Source: Sphagnum compactum
Lineage: Eukaryota > Bryophyta > Sphagnopsida > Sphagnales
Direction: 5' to 3'
Assembly: GCA_965153455.1 (NCBI GenBank)
Contig: OZ234493.1
Span: forward strand, 4,340,001-4,404,000
Length of the DNA: 64,000 nucleotides
Shown here: positions 23,201-36,759 of the stretch, in pieces
Numbering within the stretch: position 1 is the stretch's first letter
Layout: every line of letters starts with the position of its first letter
Position numbers and translations under genes: made by a program
Notes under the pieces: model-generated
What the model saw: the letters and a program-made list of their open reading frames with translations, nothing else
Database searches by the model: none
What the model was told of the DNA's origin: nothing

Positions 23201-25415
23201 TTGAATTATGTTCATGATTATTGTATTTCCTTGTGTTTTATGAATTACATTTATGAATTTTAGTGTTTTATTCGTTGCAAGTTCTAATGTTTTTTTTTTT
23301 TGTTTTTGTACAAATGAATAATTTCTATAGTAATCATAAATCAAGTTTTACTTGATGGTCCCTTGTCCCTTTTCTTTAGGCATAAGATGGAGGTTTTAGG
23401 TTAGTTTGGTGTTGTGACATTGGAATATTCCTTTATGAATATGAAGAGGTAGCAATTTTGGTGTTGTTATATAATGTGATCAATAATAGTTAATTGAAGG
23501 GCAATTTTTTTAATTTTTCCTTTAAAATTTGTTTGTAATGAGCCTTTTTTATTGGCCCATCACAAAGAGTTTTGAAAGTTTGAAGACTCCCCAATATAGA
23601 AGTATTCACTCCACAGATATAAACATAAAAGTCTCAATATTCTCTCACCTTATATAGGTTTCAAGAATTCAACATATGAAACAAGATGAGGTGTTATTGA
23701 AAACATGTTGGGTATTTGTGATTGTGAAACTTGACGGGAACTTTTATCCTTTATGTTTTGCTCACAATTTTCCTCTTTTCACTTATATTAATGGGCCTTT
23801 GTGATGCTGGCCCAATTGGGATCATCTTCAAGGCTCTAAAGGATATAACTTTTGAAAAAACTTATTCAAGTTTTTAAAAGACATGATTTTTCAAAAAACA
23901 AATTTAATCATGAAAATTGACCTCCAATTTTGAACTCAAACATCATTGGCACCGAGTGTGAGGGGTTAGGAGGTGAAAAGAGAAAAAGGAGAATATGATG
24001 AAAAGACATTGATTGGTTGAAAATATAAAAATTTTAAATTTTAATTATTTTCAATGACAAAACTCACTCTAAATTCAATCAAATTTGTTCCATTGTACAC
24101 CATCTCATTGAGGGCTTTCCAACAATACCAAATTGTAGTGAAAAGGCTCATAGTTTGGGAGGGTCTTAAAGTGTGATCACGAAAAATAAACACAAAAAAC
24201 CAAAAAAACCACCTTTATAAGTATATAGATTCTAGGTTGGTTGATTACTCCCCAAGTAACCAAACAAAAAACATCAAAGGATTTCACCTACTCTTTCTCA
24301 TACCTTGTAAATCTTGATATGTCCTACTTTTTGGCACTAAATAATTTTGAACAAACTAAATTCAAGAATGAGGCATCAGCTAGTTGTAGCATAGCTACAA
24401 AGATGATTGATCATTGTTTTAAGTCTATTTTTTTGTCAATTTCAAAAGTGTGTAAGGCTTTTTAAACCCTTTGTTCTAACTTTGATGTCTTTTCAATGCA
24501 CATTGTTTCCCATAGCCACTCTTTGTTTATGGTCAAATTTGCATTGCAATTATTGGTGTCAATGTTCTTGATCTTACATAGATGGGTGCAATATTGTTTT
24601 TTCACACCACACAAGTTGATTGCCAAGATGTTAAGCCTACTAATCACCCATACTTGTGGACCGAAACAAAGCAATCACACATACACTTGCAACTTTTTGT
24701 TCAAATTGACTATAGTGACCACTTTCATTCCAACTCTTAAATTCATGAGATTGACCCCCTTTGGCCAAAATTGCATTGCTAGTATTATCTTGCTTAAAAA
24801 AAAGATTTCGTGATCTAAATATGGCATGCAATCGAAGACCAATAACTGGAGAAATAACTAAATTGACTATGTAATCCATACAACATGGTATCCTCTAATA
24901 AAAGAGACTGGGAAATAACTTGATTAGAGCTTGTAGTATAACACAAACTAACAAAGGGAAGCTCGGAGAACAACAAATAAATGCGCATATTTAAATTGAT
25001 TTTTGTTTTCTTTAACCAACCTCATCTCAGGGCATTTTGTAGTTAAATAGTTAATAATATCCTAAGAGTTGTTGGGCGGGTTCAGGAACAAAGATACCTG
25101 CCTAACCATCCATTCAGGTAACCCAAAATCAGATTGGGTTGACCCAAGTACTTTTTACCCAATCTTTTCCGAAAAGGTTAAAATATGATAAATGACTTAA
25201 CTGCACATAATTTTTGTATTTGTGGAATAATAACTCTAAAATTTAGTTGACAATGTTATGTTCCACTTGAAAAAATAGATGTTGAAAATTCAAACATTGG
25301 AATTGATACAATATGCAATTAAAAATATTAATGCTATATAAGTTTGAGATTTTCATTATCATTTTCAACATATGTCTACATTACGTCACTTAAGTACATT
25401 ACATTCACATTATAT
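23201..25415. other. AT-rich spacer, nothing recognised
   Basis: Frames are short and low-complexity on both strands. Open frames at 24241-24465 and 24496-24813 show no domain. No repeat array or RNA gene was seen. Confidence 0.5.
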
Positions 25416-28034
25416 TCAAGCAATGCCTCTTGAACTTTTATTCTTCTTAGAACTATATGAATTGTTTTTATTGGGTATTTGATGACTAATATTTATTTTT
25501 TTAAATAGATATCTCAACACCTTTTCTCGATCTGTCCATGAAAGTTCTGAAATGTCAACTTTGGGCAAAACTTTATCATGGATTTTCGATTCATCTAAAT
25601 CATCCAAAATGTCCAATTGACTATCAATCTCATGTTCAAGAACATTTCTTGCAAACTCTTCTTCCTTTTGTAAGTTCCGATCATTTTCTAAATGTGTTTT
25701 TCCCGAGGAGGAATATTTTGAGTCATAGGGAAATGACGGTTGAACCTGAGGCCATGGGCCAACCCCTGGCCAAGAACATGATGGAATTGCTGGCAAAATT
25801 GGGGTTGGGATGTTGTGGTATAGTTTTGATTTATTATTTTCTTTGCTAAATTGTCCATTTCCTTGACGTCCCATATGTGTTACTAAAGTGTGAGACTTTT
25901 GTGTTTGCATCCACACTATGTGTTTCACAAGGTTGATAGAGTCAATAAGGAATAGTTCAACTTCACTTCGTTGCTGAAGAACACGTTGAGCTAAGTGCCT
26001 AAATTTCTTGAGCTCTTTGGATTTTTGCACTATCATGCTTTTCAATCTCTGTGTACATGCAGGTGGGTGTTTCAAATTTAGGAAATTTTTTCCATTTTAT
26101 AGTGTAAAAGTCAATATTATTATTATATGCATATTAAAAAAAGGTACATTATGCATTATTGCACTTACCCTCTTAGTTTTAAAAAACTCTTCCCTCCAAC
26201 TAATCATGTTCTTGTTGCAAAATTTTGCATAAGAAAGATATAAGAAATATATAAACACTTAATTTCATTTCGCCTCTCCACACAATATTGTAGATTGTTG
26301 CCATTTTAATTTTGTATCATCTTGACACTTAATCAATGCAATTCAAAGACCAAATTTTCTGATTAGTTAAGCTTTAGACAGTGAGCATGATTTTTTAAAA
26401 AAAATTAACGATATATTGTGTCAAAAGGGGGTTTTGTTTATATAAATTACATTCTTGGATGTTAATAGTTTTATTTCCATATAGGTTTATGACTTGGTTT
26501 GTTTGGATTGTAATTATGACATGAAATACAAATAAACATCAGGATTGAGAGAGAAAGCACATCTTATTTGGTTCTTGACATCTCAATGAAAAAATATCAA
26601 TCAATGATGATGAATTAACTAAGAGATTTCAATTTATGATATAGTTTTAAAATTTGATCAAATCTGAATTCTCGCATTGATATCTTTTCATTACATTTAA
26701 GTGATATGTGCCTTACTATGGAAGGAATTCTCTAAAGTTCCTCACAAGAATGAACATGTTTTCCAGAATTTAAACACATTGGACAAAGTATAGAAACTTT
26801 CATTTTTCCAAACTTTCCTATGGGCTATTTTCTTTAAAATAAGCCAATCAATAAAATGTTTGGTTATTGCATCAAATGTACCTGTTGATCAGCTTTGAGT
26901 TCAGACACCACACATTTGTGTTTTTCATGCAGTAGTTGTCTCTCTTCACTATATTGTCTGATTAGCATGCGCAGAGTCTTCTCCAAGTTCCTAACCTGAA
27001 TAGTCATGAACACCAAAACTCAATTTGTTTTTGGTTGTCTTCTTTGGCCAATTATGAATGTTCCACATCACAACAAGCTTTTAAAATAAACAAAAATTTC
27101 ACATTATAGGCATAATTGACTAGATGTATCAAGAATGAGCGAAAACATTCCATATGATATATTAGGACACTGTATTTCAATCAAATGATCAGTCTTGTGC
27201 AAGTTGTTGGCCCTTTAACAATACCAAATCCAAAATTTTACAATGTTTGAAACATTTACATTTCCATCGAATATACGTGAAAAGTATAAGAGACCAATAC
27301 CATTGGAAAGAGTTTAACCAATCATAATTAGGTGAACATCTACTTAGATGTGGAAGAGGATGATCATCTTTATGTAGAAGGTTATAGCAATGCCTTATTG
27401 TCATTGTCTTGAATAACAAGAACTTGGTGTCGGCTTCTACAAATATGTAAGCCTTGAGCTTGCTGCATTAATGCATCATCAACCTTCGATTTCACAACTT
27501 CAGCTTCAAGTCTGATTTTTTCTGCTTGGAATTCTCTTCGTTGCCTTGTGTGCATTTGCACATCCCCTTGAGGAACTTGACTCTAGCCCAATATGTCCAA
27601 GTTCAACATTTTGTATGATCATTTAAAACATGTTAATATGTAAAACATTTTGATTTTCCATTATGTCCCTCTTAGGGTTACTTTTGTTCCAATTATTGTG
27701 GTAGCAATAACAATCTAATATGGAACTATTATGCTATTCACAGTCATGCAATACTGATAGTGCAAGGTCATGCATGTGTAAACACCATAATTTGATGACA
27801 ACACCATGAGAATTATTGAATTTTGCCAAAAACATTGTCTTTGAAATTTTGCATTTCAACAAATACGATTAATTGATCACTCAAAAGGTGACCATAATAT
27901 TTGCCAACACTTTCTTCACAATTGGATATGTGTGTATTTTCACATGTTTACATTGTTTATGCACAAACCTGAAGAAATTGAAATTCTGCAAGATGCAGTT
28001 CATTTTGTTTCCTTTCTTGATCAATATTCGCCAT
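25416..28034 (-). CDS. BBOF1/CCDC176-like flagellar coiled-coil protein, C-terminal part, possibly 5'-truncated
   Basis: Four minus-strand exons join in one frame: 28034-27969, 27582-27424, 26995-26882 and 26048-25416, giving about 323 codons. The first three are coiled coil, rich in Glu, Gln, Lys and Leu. The last has a segment (VQKSKELKKFRHLAQRVLQ, then QRSEVELFLID) and a C-terminal block SWTDREKVLRYLFKKIN. Both recall basal body-orientation factor 1, a protein that aligns basal bodies in motile cilia. Animal BBOF1 is about 530 residues, so the N-terminal half is missing. In the frame of the first exon a TAA lies just upstream with no AG acceptor between, so either translation starts at ATG 28034, an exon is misplaced, or the gene is a 5'-deleted relic. 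A minus-strand coiled-coil-like bit near 28950-29030 could be another exon. The acceptor at 27583 and donor at 27423 are weak. Land plants keep such genes only if sperm are flagellated. Confidence 0.6.
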
Positions 28035-31000
28035 TTGTAAAGTTTGCAGCAGTTACGGCATAACTCCAAAATAATCTTGATGGTTTCATGTATAGAAACT
28101 CTCACAATTTCTCACGCATTTCACCCAACAACATCTATCACTAATTAAAATATCATAGGGACGCTTTTTTTTCTAAAGCCCTAATGAAACACCCAAGCAA
28201 TCTTGGATTTGTCCTATGCAATTTACATGAGAATCCTTTAATTTAACAATAGGAGACTTTTTTTTTAAAAAATCGCAATATGAATAAACATTGAAATTTT
28301 CATCCCACAATCCCCTTCAACTTTTCCTATGTTTTGTATATATATACAAGTGTTTTTTTTTATCATAAGTTCTCGATGTTTCACTATGTAGATATAGAAA
28401 ATCTTTGCTATGCATGTGGGAACAACGAAACCAAATGCAATTCATGGTGGACAAGTTTTTACAAATTTTTATCAAGAAAAAAAATGCACCTAGTTTAGGT
28501 TGTCAGCTACATGAAATTTATCTTTGCTAAATATCAAAATATCACTCATAACCCAAAGGAACTTCACCAAAAGTTTGTTCATTTTCAATGGTTTTGTTAG
28601 AGAATGATTTCATAAACAAATAGGATTTGGAGCAGTTGGCTAAAATGATGGGTCATGGGAAAGGGTCTAAGCACATAACCATGTATGAACAAATTAGTAG
28701 ATTGGAGATAATACACACCCTCAGTGTATCAAAAGGTAAGCTCATTTGCTTAACAAGTCTATGAACTCTAAATATTTATGTGAGATCATTTACAAATTAA
28801 TATTATCTTTTTATTTAAAAAAAATCTCATTTGCATCATGCTAGAAAATGGAAACCCACAATTTGTTCAAGTTTGTTGGGTTTTCAATATGGAGAAATTT
28901 TCAATATATTTTAATCACATCTGATTAAGTTCTGGAAATATTATGATGAGTATAATTTCAGGAAAAGTGATAATTTTTCTCATATGTTGTTCAGTTTGTT
29001 GCTCATGAAACTTGAGCCTTGGAAAATAGGTCCATCATCAACAACAAAATATTCATAATATTTTTGGGCTAAATCTATTCACTTGCCACACCCCATGTTT
29101 GCACATGAAATTCTCACCTGGTCATGGGCTTAAGTCTATTTAACCCAAATAGAAATATAGTGAATATTTGTCCTAAAACAGATGAAACCTAAATAAATGC
29201 TAGTGAACATTTCATCTCATCCACTTGGCAAATGATCTAGATGACCATGTGATTCAACTCCCTTTAGTTTTGGGGGTAAAATTGGCATGATGAGGCCTCT
29301 TTTATTCTTTGGAACTACTAACAATTAGAAGTGTATTAATCTACTATTTAAGTAAGTCCATGTGATTTTTAATTGGGGCATGAGTGCAAAGGGACACATG
29401 GAAAATATAACCTTACAGGAGGGACAAGTAAGGAAAATGCAAGCAAAAAGTGATAGTTTACTAAAAGACCAAATGTTTGTGTGGAAATCAGCTTGGGACT
29501 CTCTTGTAAAGATTGTAACCTTAGTTTCAACATCCAGGTAAAATTATTAGACCAGTAGAAAGGATAGAGTCTGGCAATCAATATTAGTTTAACACCTAGC
29601 AATACCTAAAGAATTCACACATATAAAATTATTTGTAAAGTCAGGCAAACATGGCACTGGAAGCTTGTGTTTGGGCGATTTATAGGACGTAACTTCAAAG
29701 ATGGTATGGAAAAATTACATATGGGCCCAACGAGGCATGAAACTCGGATTTTGAATAGGACTTGGCATGAACTTGAGTTTCATGTCGAGATTTCTACTCA
29801 TGCATTGTTCGAAGAAGCCTGCATCTCGGCCCTTTTACTTTTACACCTACACCTTCATCATCTTCACTTGCTTACCTCACATGTTTACCTTAATGCTCCA
29901 CCTTGATCATCCTAGCTTGCATTAGCTTCGGAAGTTTCGTTAATTTCCTGTCGTGAGTCACTTTGTAACCTCATGTGTTTCATCGCCTTATGCTAACACT
30001 TGCAATAGCTTTGTCATTGCCTAAGCATGTGAGACTCATCAAGATGGTCTGCAACAATTTAAAGGAAGCTAGTTTTGCAAACTTTGAAACTTATAAACCC
30101 TAATGTGTTCTTAGGAAGGAATTTTGAGGAATATTGTTTTATCTCACTATGCCAAAAGCTGTCTTTTATGACTAGACAGTTTTGCGACTATGTCTAATTG
30201 TAGTCATGTAGTTGTTATTTTCATGCGCCTAAGTCAAGTTTACAATTACGGTCATCAATGTGACTACATGATTAAGGTCATGATTACATTACAAGGTTGC
30301 ATATTCTAAAAGGTGTGAAACCAATCTAGAGCAAATAGACCTAGGTTTTTTTTTTTTTACTATTTATTTATCTTAAATTTAAGTATTGGACCTTTGAACC
30401 CTAATTATACATTGACTGAACTAAAGACACCAAATGAACTAAGGGCATGTAAAGAGGGTTTGGTCTTAGAATACTATGTGGCTTTTAAAAATTAGGCAAA
30501 AAATCATTGTTATGATTACCCTTGTTGGAGTTCGTTTCAAGGAGATGTTGAAGGATCAACGGTATTGTCATTGTTGGAGATGCAACAACAAATGAAATAA
30601 ATCGCTCTTGAACAACTAGGGCACATGCTAAGAAATTGTGTGCAAAGGATACTAACTTGAAATCCAATCATGCCTTGAACCATGGTTGCGCATGCTGGAC
30701 CAACTTTGAGGTTGTGGTGGAGGATACTTATTATCATGGAATTTTTGCAGATGGGGAAAGTGTCGCTGTTTGAAGTGCACATCTTGAGGTAGGTGCAGCT
30801 CTTTCATGTAATTGTCGCTTGGTGTTGAAAGGTAGGCTAGTCTTGGATTTTGCAATCACAAAAACATGGATGACTTGTAGGCTTCTTGAACTTGTAGATG
30901 CATTAGAGACGCAATGGTGGAGGCACATCATGCAAACTAGCAAGCCGTGTTGTTGCACCCAAAATGAATCGAATTATACACAGCATGAAAAGGATAAATT

Positions 31001-32920
31001 TTTCCAAGACCATCCCCATCTAACACCTTTTTGTAAATCAACATAAAATATTTTCAACTATTTTCTTCTCCAATTTGTGCATTTTAAACTTGTTGCCTTG
31101 CAAAGGACATTTGGGTCTTGTATTTATGCATGTTTCCCAACCTCACTGTGTCTAATTGATAGAAGATGGGCTTAGAAACTTCACACTCTTGTTCCAACTA
31201 GGTAGCGAGTGTGTAAATGTGGGCAAGCATGCGATTCCAAGATCAAATGAACAATGTGCTTGGAGCATGCATGGAAGGCAACAAGATTGGAATTTTAGGA
31301 ACAATTTTGCCTCCCAAGCCTTGTTTTATAAGCACACACTGTGATATACTTTCAACCTTGGGCCATTTGTATTATGTTTTCCTGGATTGATCGATTTGAA
31401 CCTATTTTATTTTGGGTGTTTGTTGCTCAAAATAAGGTTGTGCTAATCTAGTTTTGGTTGAACAACTTTCCACAATGTAAAGGCAAGAAGTTATGTTATT
31501 CCCAAGAAATCTGGGCCTTAAACTTGTATTGAAGCAATTGTTGAAATTTTGCTACAAAATTTGACTTTACGTTTGGTGACATTGGCTGGACTCAATGAAA
31601 ATTTTGGGAAATGGTTGATGCAGTGACAAAAGGTGTGCCATCATGGGTATGGGTAGCCCAATGCCCAACATAGTCTATGGGTGAGTTTCCATTGGAACCC
31701 CCATTTCATGTGTGGGTTGTTACCCATTTTTTGTTCATAGTGACTTTTAATGATAAGCCAATTTATTACGTTCTTTTTACATGATGAAAAAGAACAATTA
31801 TCATTTCACAATATCATTAGGACCTTAATTTCATTTGAGTAATGACTTTTCTATGGCAAATTTTCATTGAAAGCTAAAATGCTTGAATACTCTCAATATG
31901 TAGAATTATGCATATGAATAATCCATTAAAGTTCAATTTTGGACTATATGAGTTCCCCTTCTATCCAAAATTAGGCAAAAGACTAATTTAAGTATGATCT
32001 CCATCCAACATTATATTCCAACTCTTCCACCTTGAAAATGAATTCAATACAAAAATGAATTCATTTAAATATATATTTATGAATATTCCAAGTTTTGGAT
32101 ATGTCCTCACTTTTATTTTCTTAAATGGTCTTTGTTAAATTGGGGTTTGTCCTAAATCCACATCCAAATGCGAAACGAATTAACTTAAAAATAAAAAATT
32201 CTAGGTAAAATATTAAATAGTTAATCAAAGTCATGTAGGGTGTGATAAAAAAAAGGATTATTGTCATGATGTTGCTAGAAAAACCCCCAAAAATATTTAT
32301 TAACATGGGTTTCATGGTGTTGTACATTACTAGTGATGATCGATTGATGAAAACAATTGATTTAGTGAAATTAAAATTCCATTCAAATGAAAATATTGAA
32401 TCACATTAATCATGCAACATGAATTGAATTGAATTGAATTCCAATTCAACTAAATTCAATTTAATGATTGAATCTTAATTGAATTGAAAAGAAATGAGAT
32501 GCAAATTGGTGGAAAAGATATTAAAAATTTGATTGGGAATATGGTGTTTGAAAAAACACTTTACAAAACACTTTTCCATATCTCTTTACTTTACAATGGG
32601 TTAAACAAATTTCACTTGGAACTAACCAAGTGATGACTTATGAAACCTAAAGTTATCCTACCTAAACTAGGTCCAATGAAATCACTCTCATTGAAAATTT
32701 GAAAGAACATCTTATCTTATAAGCAAATTCCACTTCATAAATACAAAAGCAAACTATACCTCAAAATAGTGAGGAAGCTTAATGATAGGCTAGAAGACCA
32801 ACATAATAAATTTAAAAAATTTAAGAAAATTAAGAAAATTAATAATAATAAATAATAAAGATGATTTTCTAGAATAAAAAATTAGAACTAGTAAAAAAAT
32901 TTGCTGAAAATTGGACACTG
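28035..32920. other. AT-rich spacer, no gene established
   Basis: Nearly 5 kb without a recognised gene. Overlapping open frames at 30485-31046 on both strands look coincidental, since all three minus frames are open and no domain is visible. A missing 5' exon of the BBOF1-like gene could hide near 29000. AT-rich 'gaattgaatt' repeats lie around 32410-32480. Confidence 0.45.
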
Positions 32921-32929
32921 GTCTGTTTT

Positions 32930-33982
32930 TCACGTGAGGAGGACATTCTAGCGCGGAACGGAACAGGCAGGAATTCCATTCAACCGGTAAACTGGAGGGT
33001 CGAGAACCGGGGCTACCTGGACCGACCGGTCGGCGGCGGGAGAAAGGCCCGCCAGGCAGCCAAACTGGCGCCCCACACAATGAAACGCACAAGCTCGAAA
33101 TTCTTATTCTTCTTCGTCTTTTGTTGTCGTTATCTTGTCTCTGATTCTTTCTCTTGCGATTCTGAGAGCTACCCATCTCGTAATTTGTGCCTCTTTACTT
33201 GCCATAGTAAAGCTGATTTTGCATTTTCTGAGTGGGGGAAGGTGTCGGGTGAGGAAGGAATTCGTACTTGGGTGCTTGTGGTAGTTGCCTTTTTTGTTGT
33301 CACTGTATGTAATGAGCTTGCCAGGGTTTGGAAGCAGAATTGTATGAGCTGTTTTGAGTTTTTCTTTTTTCTTTTCCCCTTTTTTCTTCTGGCTTTTGTT
33401 GTGAAGTGTGTTTGCGAGCATTCGCTTACTCTGGTTTCTGGTTTTGGAGTGTCTTGCCATCACATTGTTGTGGCTTGAGGTGCTGAGTTTGGGTTTTGAA
33501 GGAAAGTTGGGGTGCGGGGGAAATGAGCTAGGGTTTGTGGGTTGTAATGTTAGCAGAGAGTTTTCTTTCCTTTGGTTTGATTATTGTTGAGCTTCATGAG
33601 TGATTTCTTGCTACAAAAGTCACTGATCTTATCAAGCTCGGATATACAACCCAACTTCCGCACCATTTAGAACGTACGCCCTGCATTTGGAATCCTTCAC
33701 GATTAGGTTTCCGAGCAGGTGGGAAGCAAGTTTTGAGTCGCCTTTTGCATCTGTCGCTCAAGAAAGACGGCCGGAGTTCCAAAATCTTGATACCCTGTTT
33801 GGTTTTGTATCCAGCAAGTTTCTCGAAGGATATGCTTCAGCATTTTTGTGTTGTAGTTTGATTTCGAGAAGGCCATATGTGGAGGCAGTTCTGCAAATTG
33901 GGATTTTCTGATAGACAAGTGTGGTGGGGTTGATAGTCAAGAAACAGCGTAGAGTAGTGCCGCCCATCAACTGGTGTCAACA
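32930..33982 (+). promoter_or_regulatory. Putative ASF1 promoter and long 5' leader
   Basis: The base composition changes abruptly from AT-rich spacer to GC-rich sequence at about 32930-33070, then to a pyrimidine-rich stretch, ending at the ASF1 start codon. A perfect 12-bp palindrome, CCGACCGGTCGG, is at 33022-33033. The 132-codon frame at 33080-33478 is Phe/Val-rich and unrecognised, and is probably leader rather than protein. Confidence 0.4.
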
Positions 33983-35167
33983 ATGAGTGCGGTGAACGTG
34001 ACCAATGTGACAGTGCTGGACAACCCATCTATGTTTCTCAATCCCTTTCAATTTGAGATTTCATACGAGTGCCTTGTTCCTCTGAAAGATGGTAACCGCA
34101 GCATCAATCTTCCTTTCTCAAAATTGCATTTGTGAAGGGTGTTAGTTTTCCTGCCTATGCTTGTCTGCTTGTGGCCGATTTAGTGATGTTTCCCCTGTCC
34201 TTACAATGTGCTGTTTTGTTGTTTCAATTCAGAAGCTTTTTTTGGTTAGCTTGCTACTTGAATCAGAGCAAAAGCCTAATTGCAGTAGGATACGCATGGA
34301 TCTAGCCTGTGTTCAAATTGGGTGGGTGGCAATGATTCATTTTGCAGATTTGGAGTGGAAGCTGATCTATGTTGGATCTGCTGAGGATGAAAAATATGAT
34401 CAAGTTTTGGAGAGTGTCCTTGTTGGTCCTGTCAATATTGGCAACTACAGGTTTGTGTTTCAGGTACTTATTCTGTCTCATGTGTCTCACAGCATTTATG
34501 TGTAGATTCAGTCATTGCAAGCACTTGACTGCATCGGAGAGAACTGATTTGTTATAGCAAAAACTGGTCATATGCAGACTGAGTTATGCAAGGTTGATTG
34601 CAATGCAAATCTAGTTTTAGAAGAATCCTGCATTTGAAATGGATTGAAGCATTGTTAAGCACAGATACTTGGTTTTTGGGGATGTTGTTCAGGTATATTT
34701 TGTGAGAAGCTTTGTAGTATCAAAGCTCCCAGCAGTCTCAGAGTATCTATTCCAAGGTTATGTTTGGTGCTTCTTGCAATGTTTAACGAGAATAGTGAAA
34801 CAGGTTCTGATGTTGGAGTGGTGGAATTGGATTGCAGGCAGAGCCACCAGAGCTTGGAAAGATTCCAGAAGAGGACATAATAGGGGTGACAGTGCTGTTG
34901 TTGACATGCTCATATGTAGGGCAGGAGTTCATCCGGGTTGGTTACTATGTGAGCAATGAGTATGTTGATGAGCACTTGCGAGAGGAGCCACCTGCCAAGG
35001 TCCTCATAAATAGAGTACAGCGTAACATTCTGGCTGACAAGCCTCGTGTCACAAAATTTCCCATTGTCTTTAACTCCCCTCCTCCTCCTTCCAATCCAAT
35101 CCCTGATTGCAATGAGGCTGTAAGACCCATGGATGTGGATGCAGACATGGATATAGATGTGACTTAG
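33983..35167 (+). CDS. ASF1: Histone chaperone ASF1, 3 exons
   Basis: ASF1 binds the H3-H4 dimer and hands it to CAF-1 or HIRA during nucleosome assembly in the nucleus. Exons 33983-34091, 34348-34463 and 34838-35167 splice in phase to 184 residues. The immunoglobulin-like core is well conserved across the whole length: VTVLDNPSMFLNPFQFEISY near the start, WKLIYVGSAEDEKYDQVLES in exon 2, and EFIRVGYYVSNEY in exon 3, the segment that in other ASF1 proteins contacts histone H3. The start codon gives the usual MSAVNVTNV opening. The tail after about residue 155 is short, Pro-rich then acidic (MDVDADMDIDVT). It is somewhat shorter than Arabidopsis ASF1A/B (about 196-218 residues). No lesion is seen. 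Confidence 0.97.
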
Positions 35168-35769
35168 TAGCCATTCCTACATGGGAAGTTTTCTGCAGGT
35201 AGCTTGCACAATTTGATACCACAGACCATTGTGGAATCACCATCCTTTGGAGCTTCCACTGACCTTGGTTTTAACTTAACAGTGCTTTGTACATTCAGAC
35301 TACAGGAGCCTGATTGTTTCTCATGTCGGTAGACTCAGATTCTGTTTGTATGTGGAAAAAGACCTTATTTTGCCCAGATGTGGCTGTTGTAGTCAGTGTA
35401 CACTAAGCCCATGCTCTATTTGAACACGCAGAGAAAGAATTGATGCAAGGTAAGTGGCATTGGGCAAAATAGTTTGCTGGGCAGTTTAAATTGATGCTGT
35501 AGGGTAGCTTTTTTTGGGTCATCAGTGTTTTGGAACTTCAGCTCTGAAAATGAGCATGTAGAGGATGTTTGCACATACCATGTTGGAAATAATTAGATTT
35601 ATTTTTGTGTGGTGGAACACCATAGTCTATGGTAATGATAACAGCAGCCTTGGCAAAATAGTTTTATGGTAGCGGTCAATGCAAACATCTGCTGTGTTGG
35701 GTTGTTTGGCTGGAAACGTCAGGGATTTCTATAAAAGTACAATGTGGGCCACCAGACCACTAAATCGTA
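35168..35769. other. 3' flank of ASF1
   Basis: Likely contains the ASF1 3' UTR; no further gene is visible. Confidence 0.4.
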
Positions 35770-35985
35770 TCATCAGGGTGGGTCTGGGTCTGTGTGAGCT
35801 TTACCAATTCAACACACATGGAAAAATGCAAGAGCTTGAACCATGTTTCCAAGGATGTGAACTTGGCTGTGAATGGAATACATGAAAATGTGAGGAATCA
35901 TGTCATCAGGGGGGTCCTGGGTCTGTGTGAGACTTTACCAATTCAATGCCCATGGACAAATGCAAGAGCTTGAACCATGATTGCA
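35770..35985. repeat. Two-copy direct repeat, 133-bp spacing
   Basis: A block beginning 'tcatcaggg' and running through 'gggtctgtgtgag', 'tttaccaattcaa' and 'gcaagagcttgaaccatg' occurs at 35770 and again at 35903, with a few substitutions and small indels. It lies in the 3' flank of ASF1. Confidence 0.8.
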
Positions 35986-36759
35986 CCGATGGAACTGTTG
36001 AAAATGCAGGTGATCATCCATCACTAGTGAAGACAGGGCTTTCACATAGGCATCCCCACCCTTTTTCACCCTTAGTGATCACAATCAACAAATACTTTTG
36101 TGGATGTTTTGCTTGATTCGTTGTTATTTCTCTTTGACTTTGTAGTTAATATCTTGTTGTTGACATCTATTGTTAAATTCTATGAAGTTGATGTAGGTAG
36201 GAAATAGGGAAGTCATCAATTCAATAATTGGCAATTCCTTGTGAGCAAATTGTTGATGAAGCTTGTCATGATTCTGTAATGTTTGCAACCTTTGTTCAAA
36301 CCCATGTAAGAAGTAGCAACAGATGGGATCAGAGCTTAATCAAGAGATGGGACTATAGATTAATCATGTTGGTTTTTTCCATTACATTGCAAATCTATGA
36401 GTTGCACTAATGACTTGGAATGGAGAAGATGAAAGAAGATAAAAGTGATAATTTTTCTTGTAAAGCTTAAAAAGTGATAAATTACTCAAAAAATTAAGGT
36501 TTGTGAACGCAGTGAGCACAAATATGGACATGTAGTTTAAGGTGATGGAAGCTAACTACCTACCAAAGAAAATCAAATTGAAATTGTTTCAAAATCTTAA
36601 CCTAGATGTTTATGACTTTTGATTTCTAGCCAATGTTCATAGTTTCAATCCTCCAACTCCTACACTTGAAGAAGGCAAAAATGTTGCAATTGATGTTAGT
36701 GTGGATACTTCATTTAAACAACATTCCATGACAAGCGAAGTTGTTTTTGTTGGATTGGT

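Noticed and set aside
30485-31046. Cluster of overlapping frames as a gene
   Set aside because: All three minus frames and one plus frame are open, no splice model or domain was found, and the sequence looks like chance openness.
33080-33478. 132-codon frame as a small membrane protein gene
   Set aside because: Composition is Phe/Val-rich from a pyrimidine-rich leader, there is no domain, and it sits directly before ASF1.
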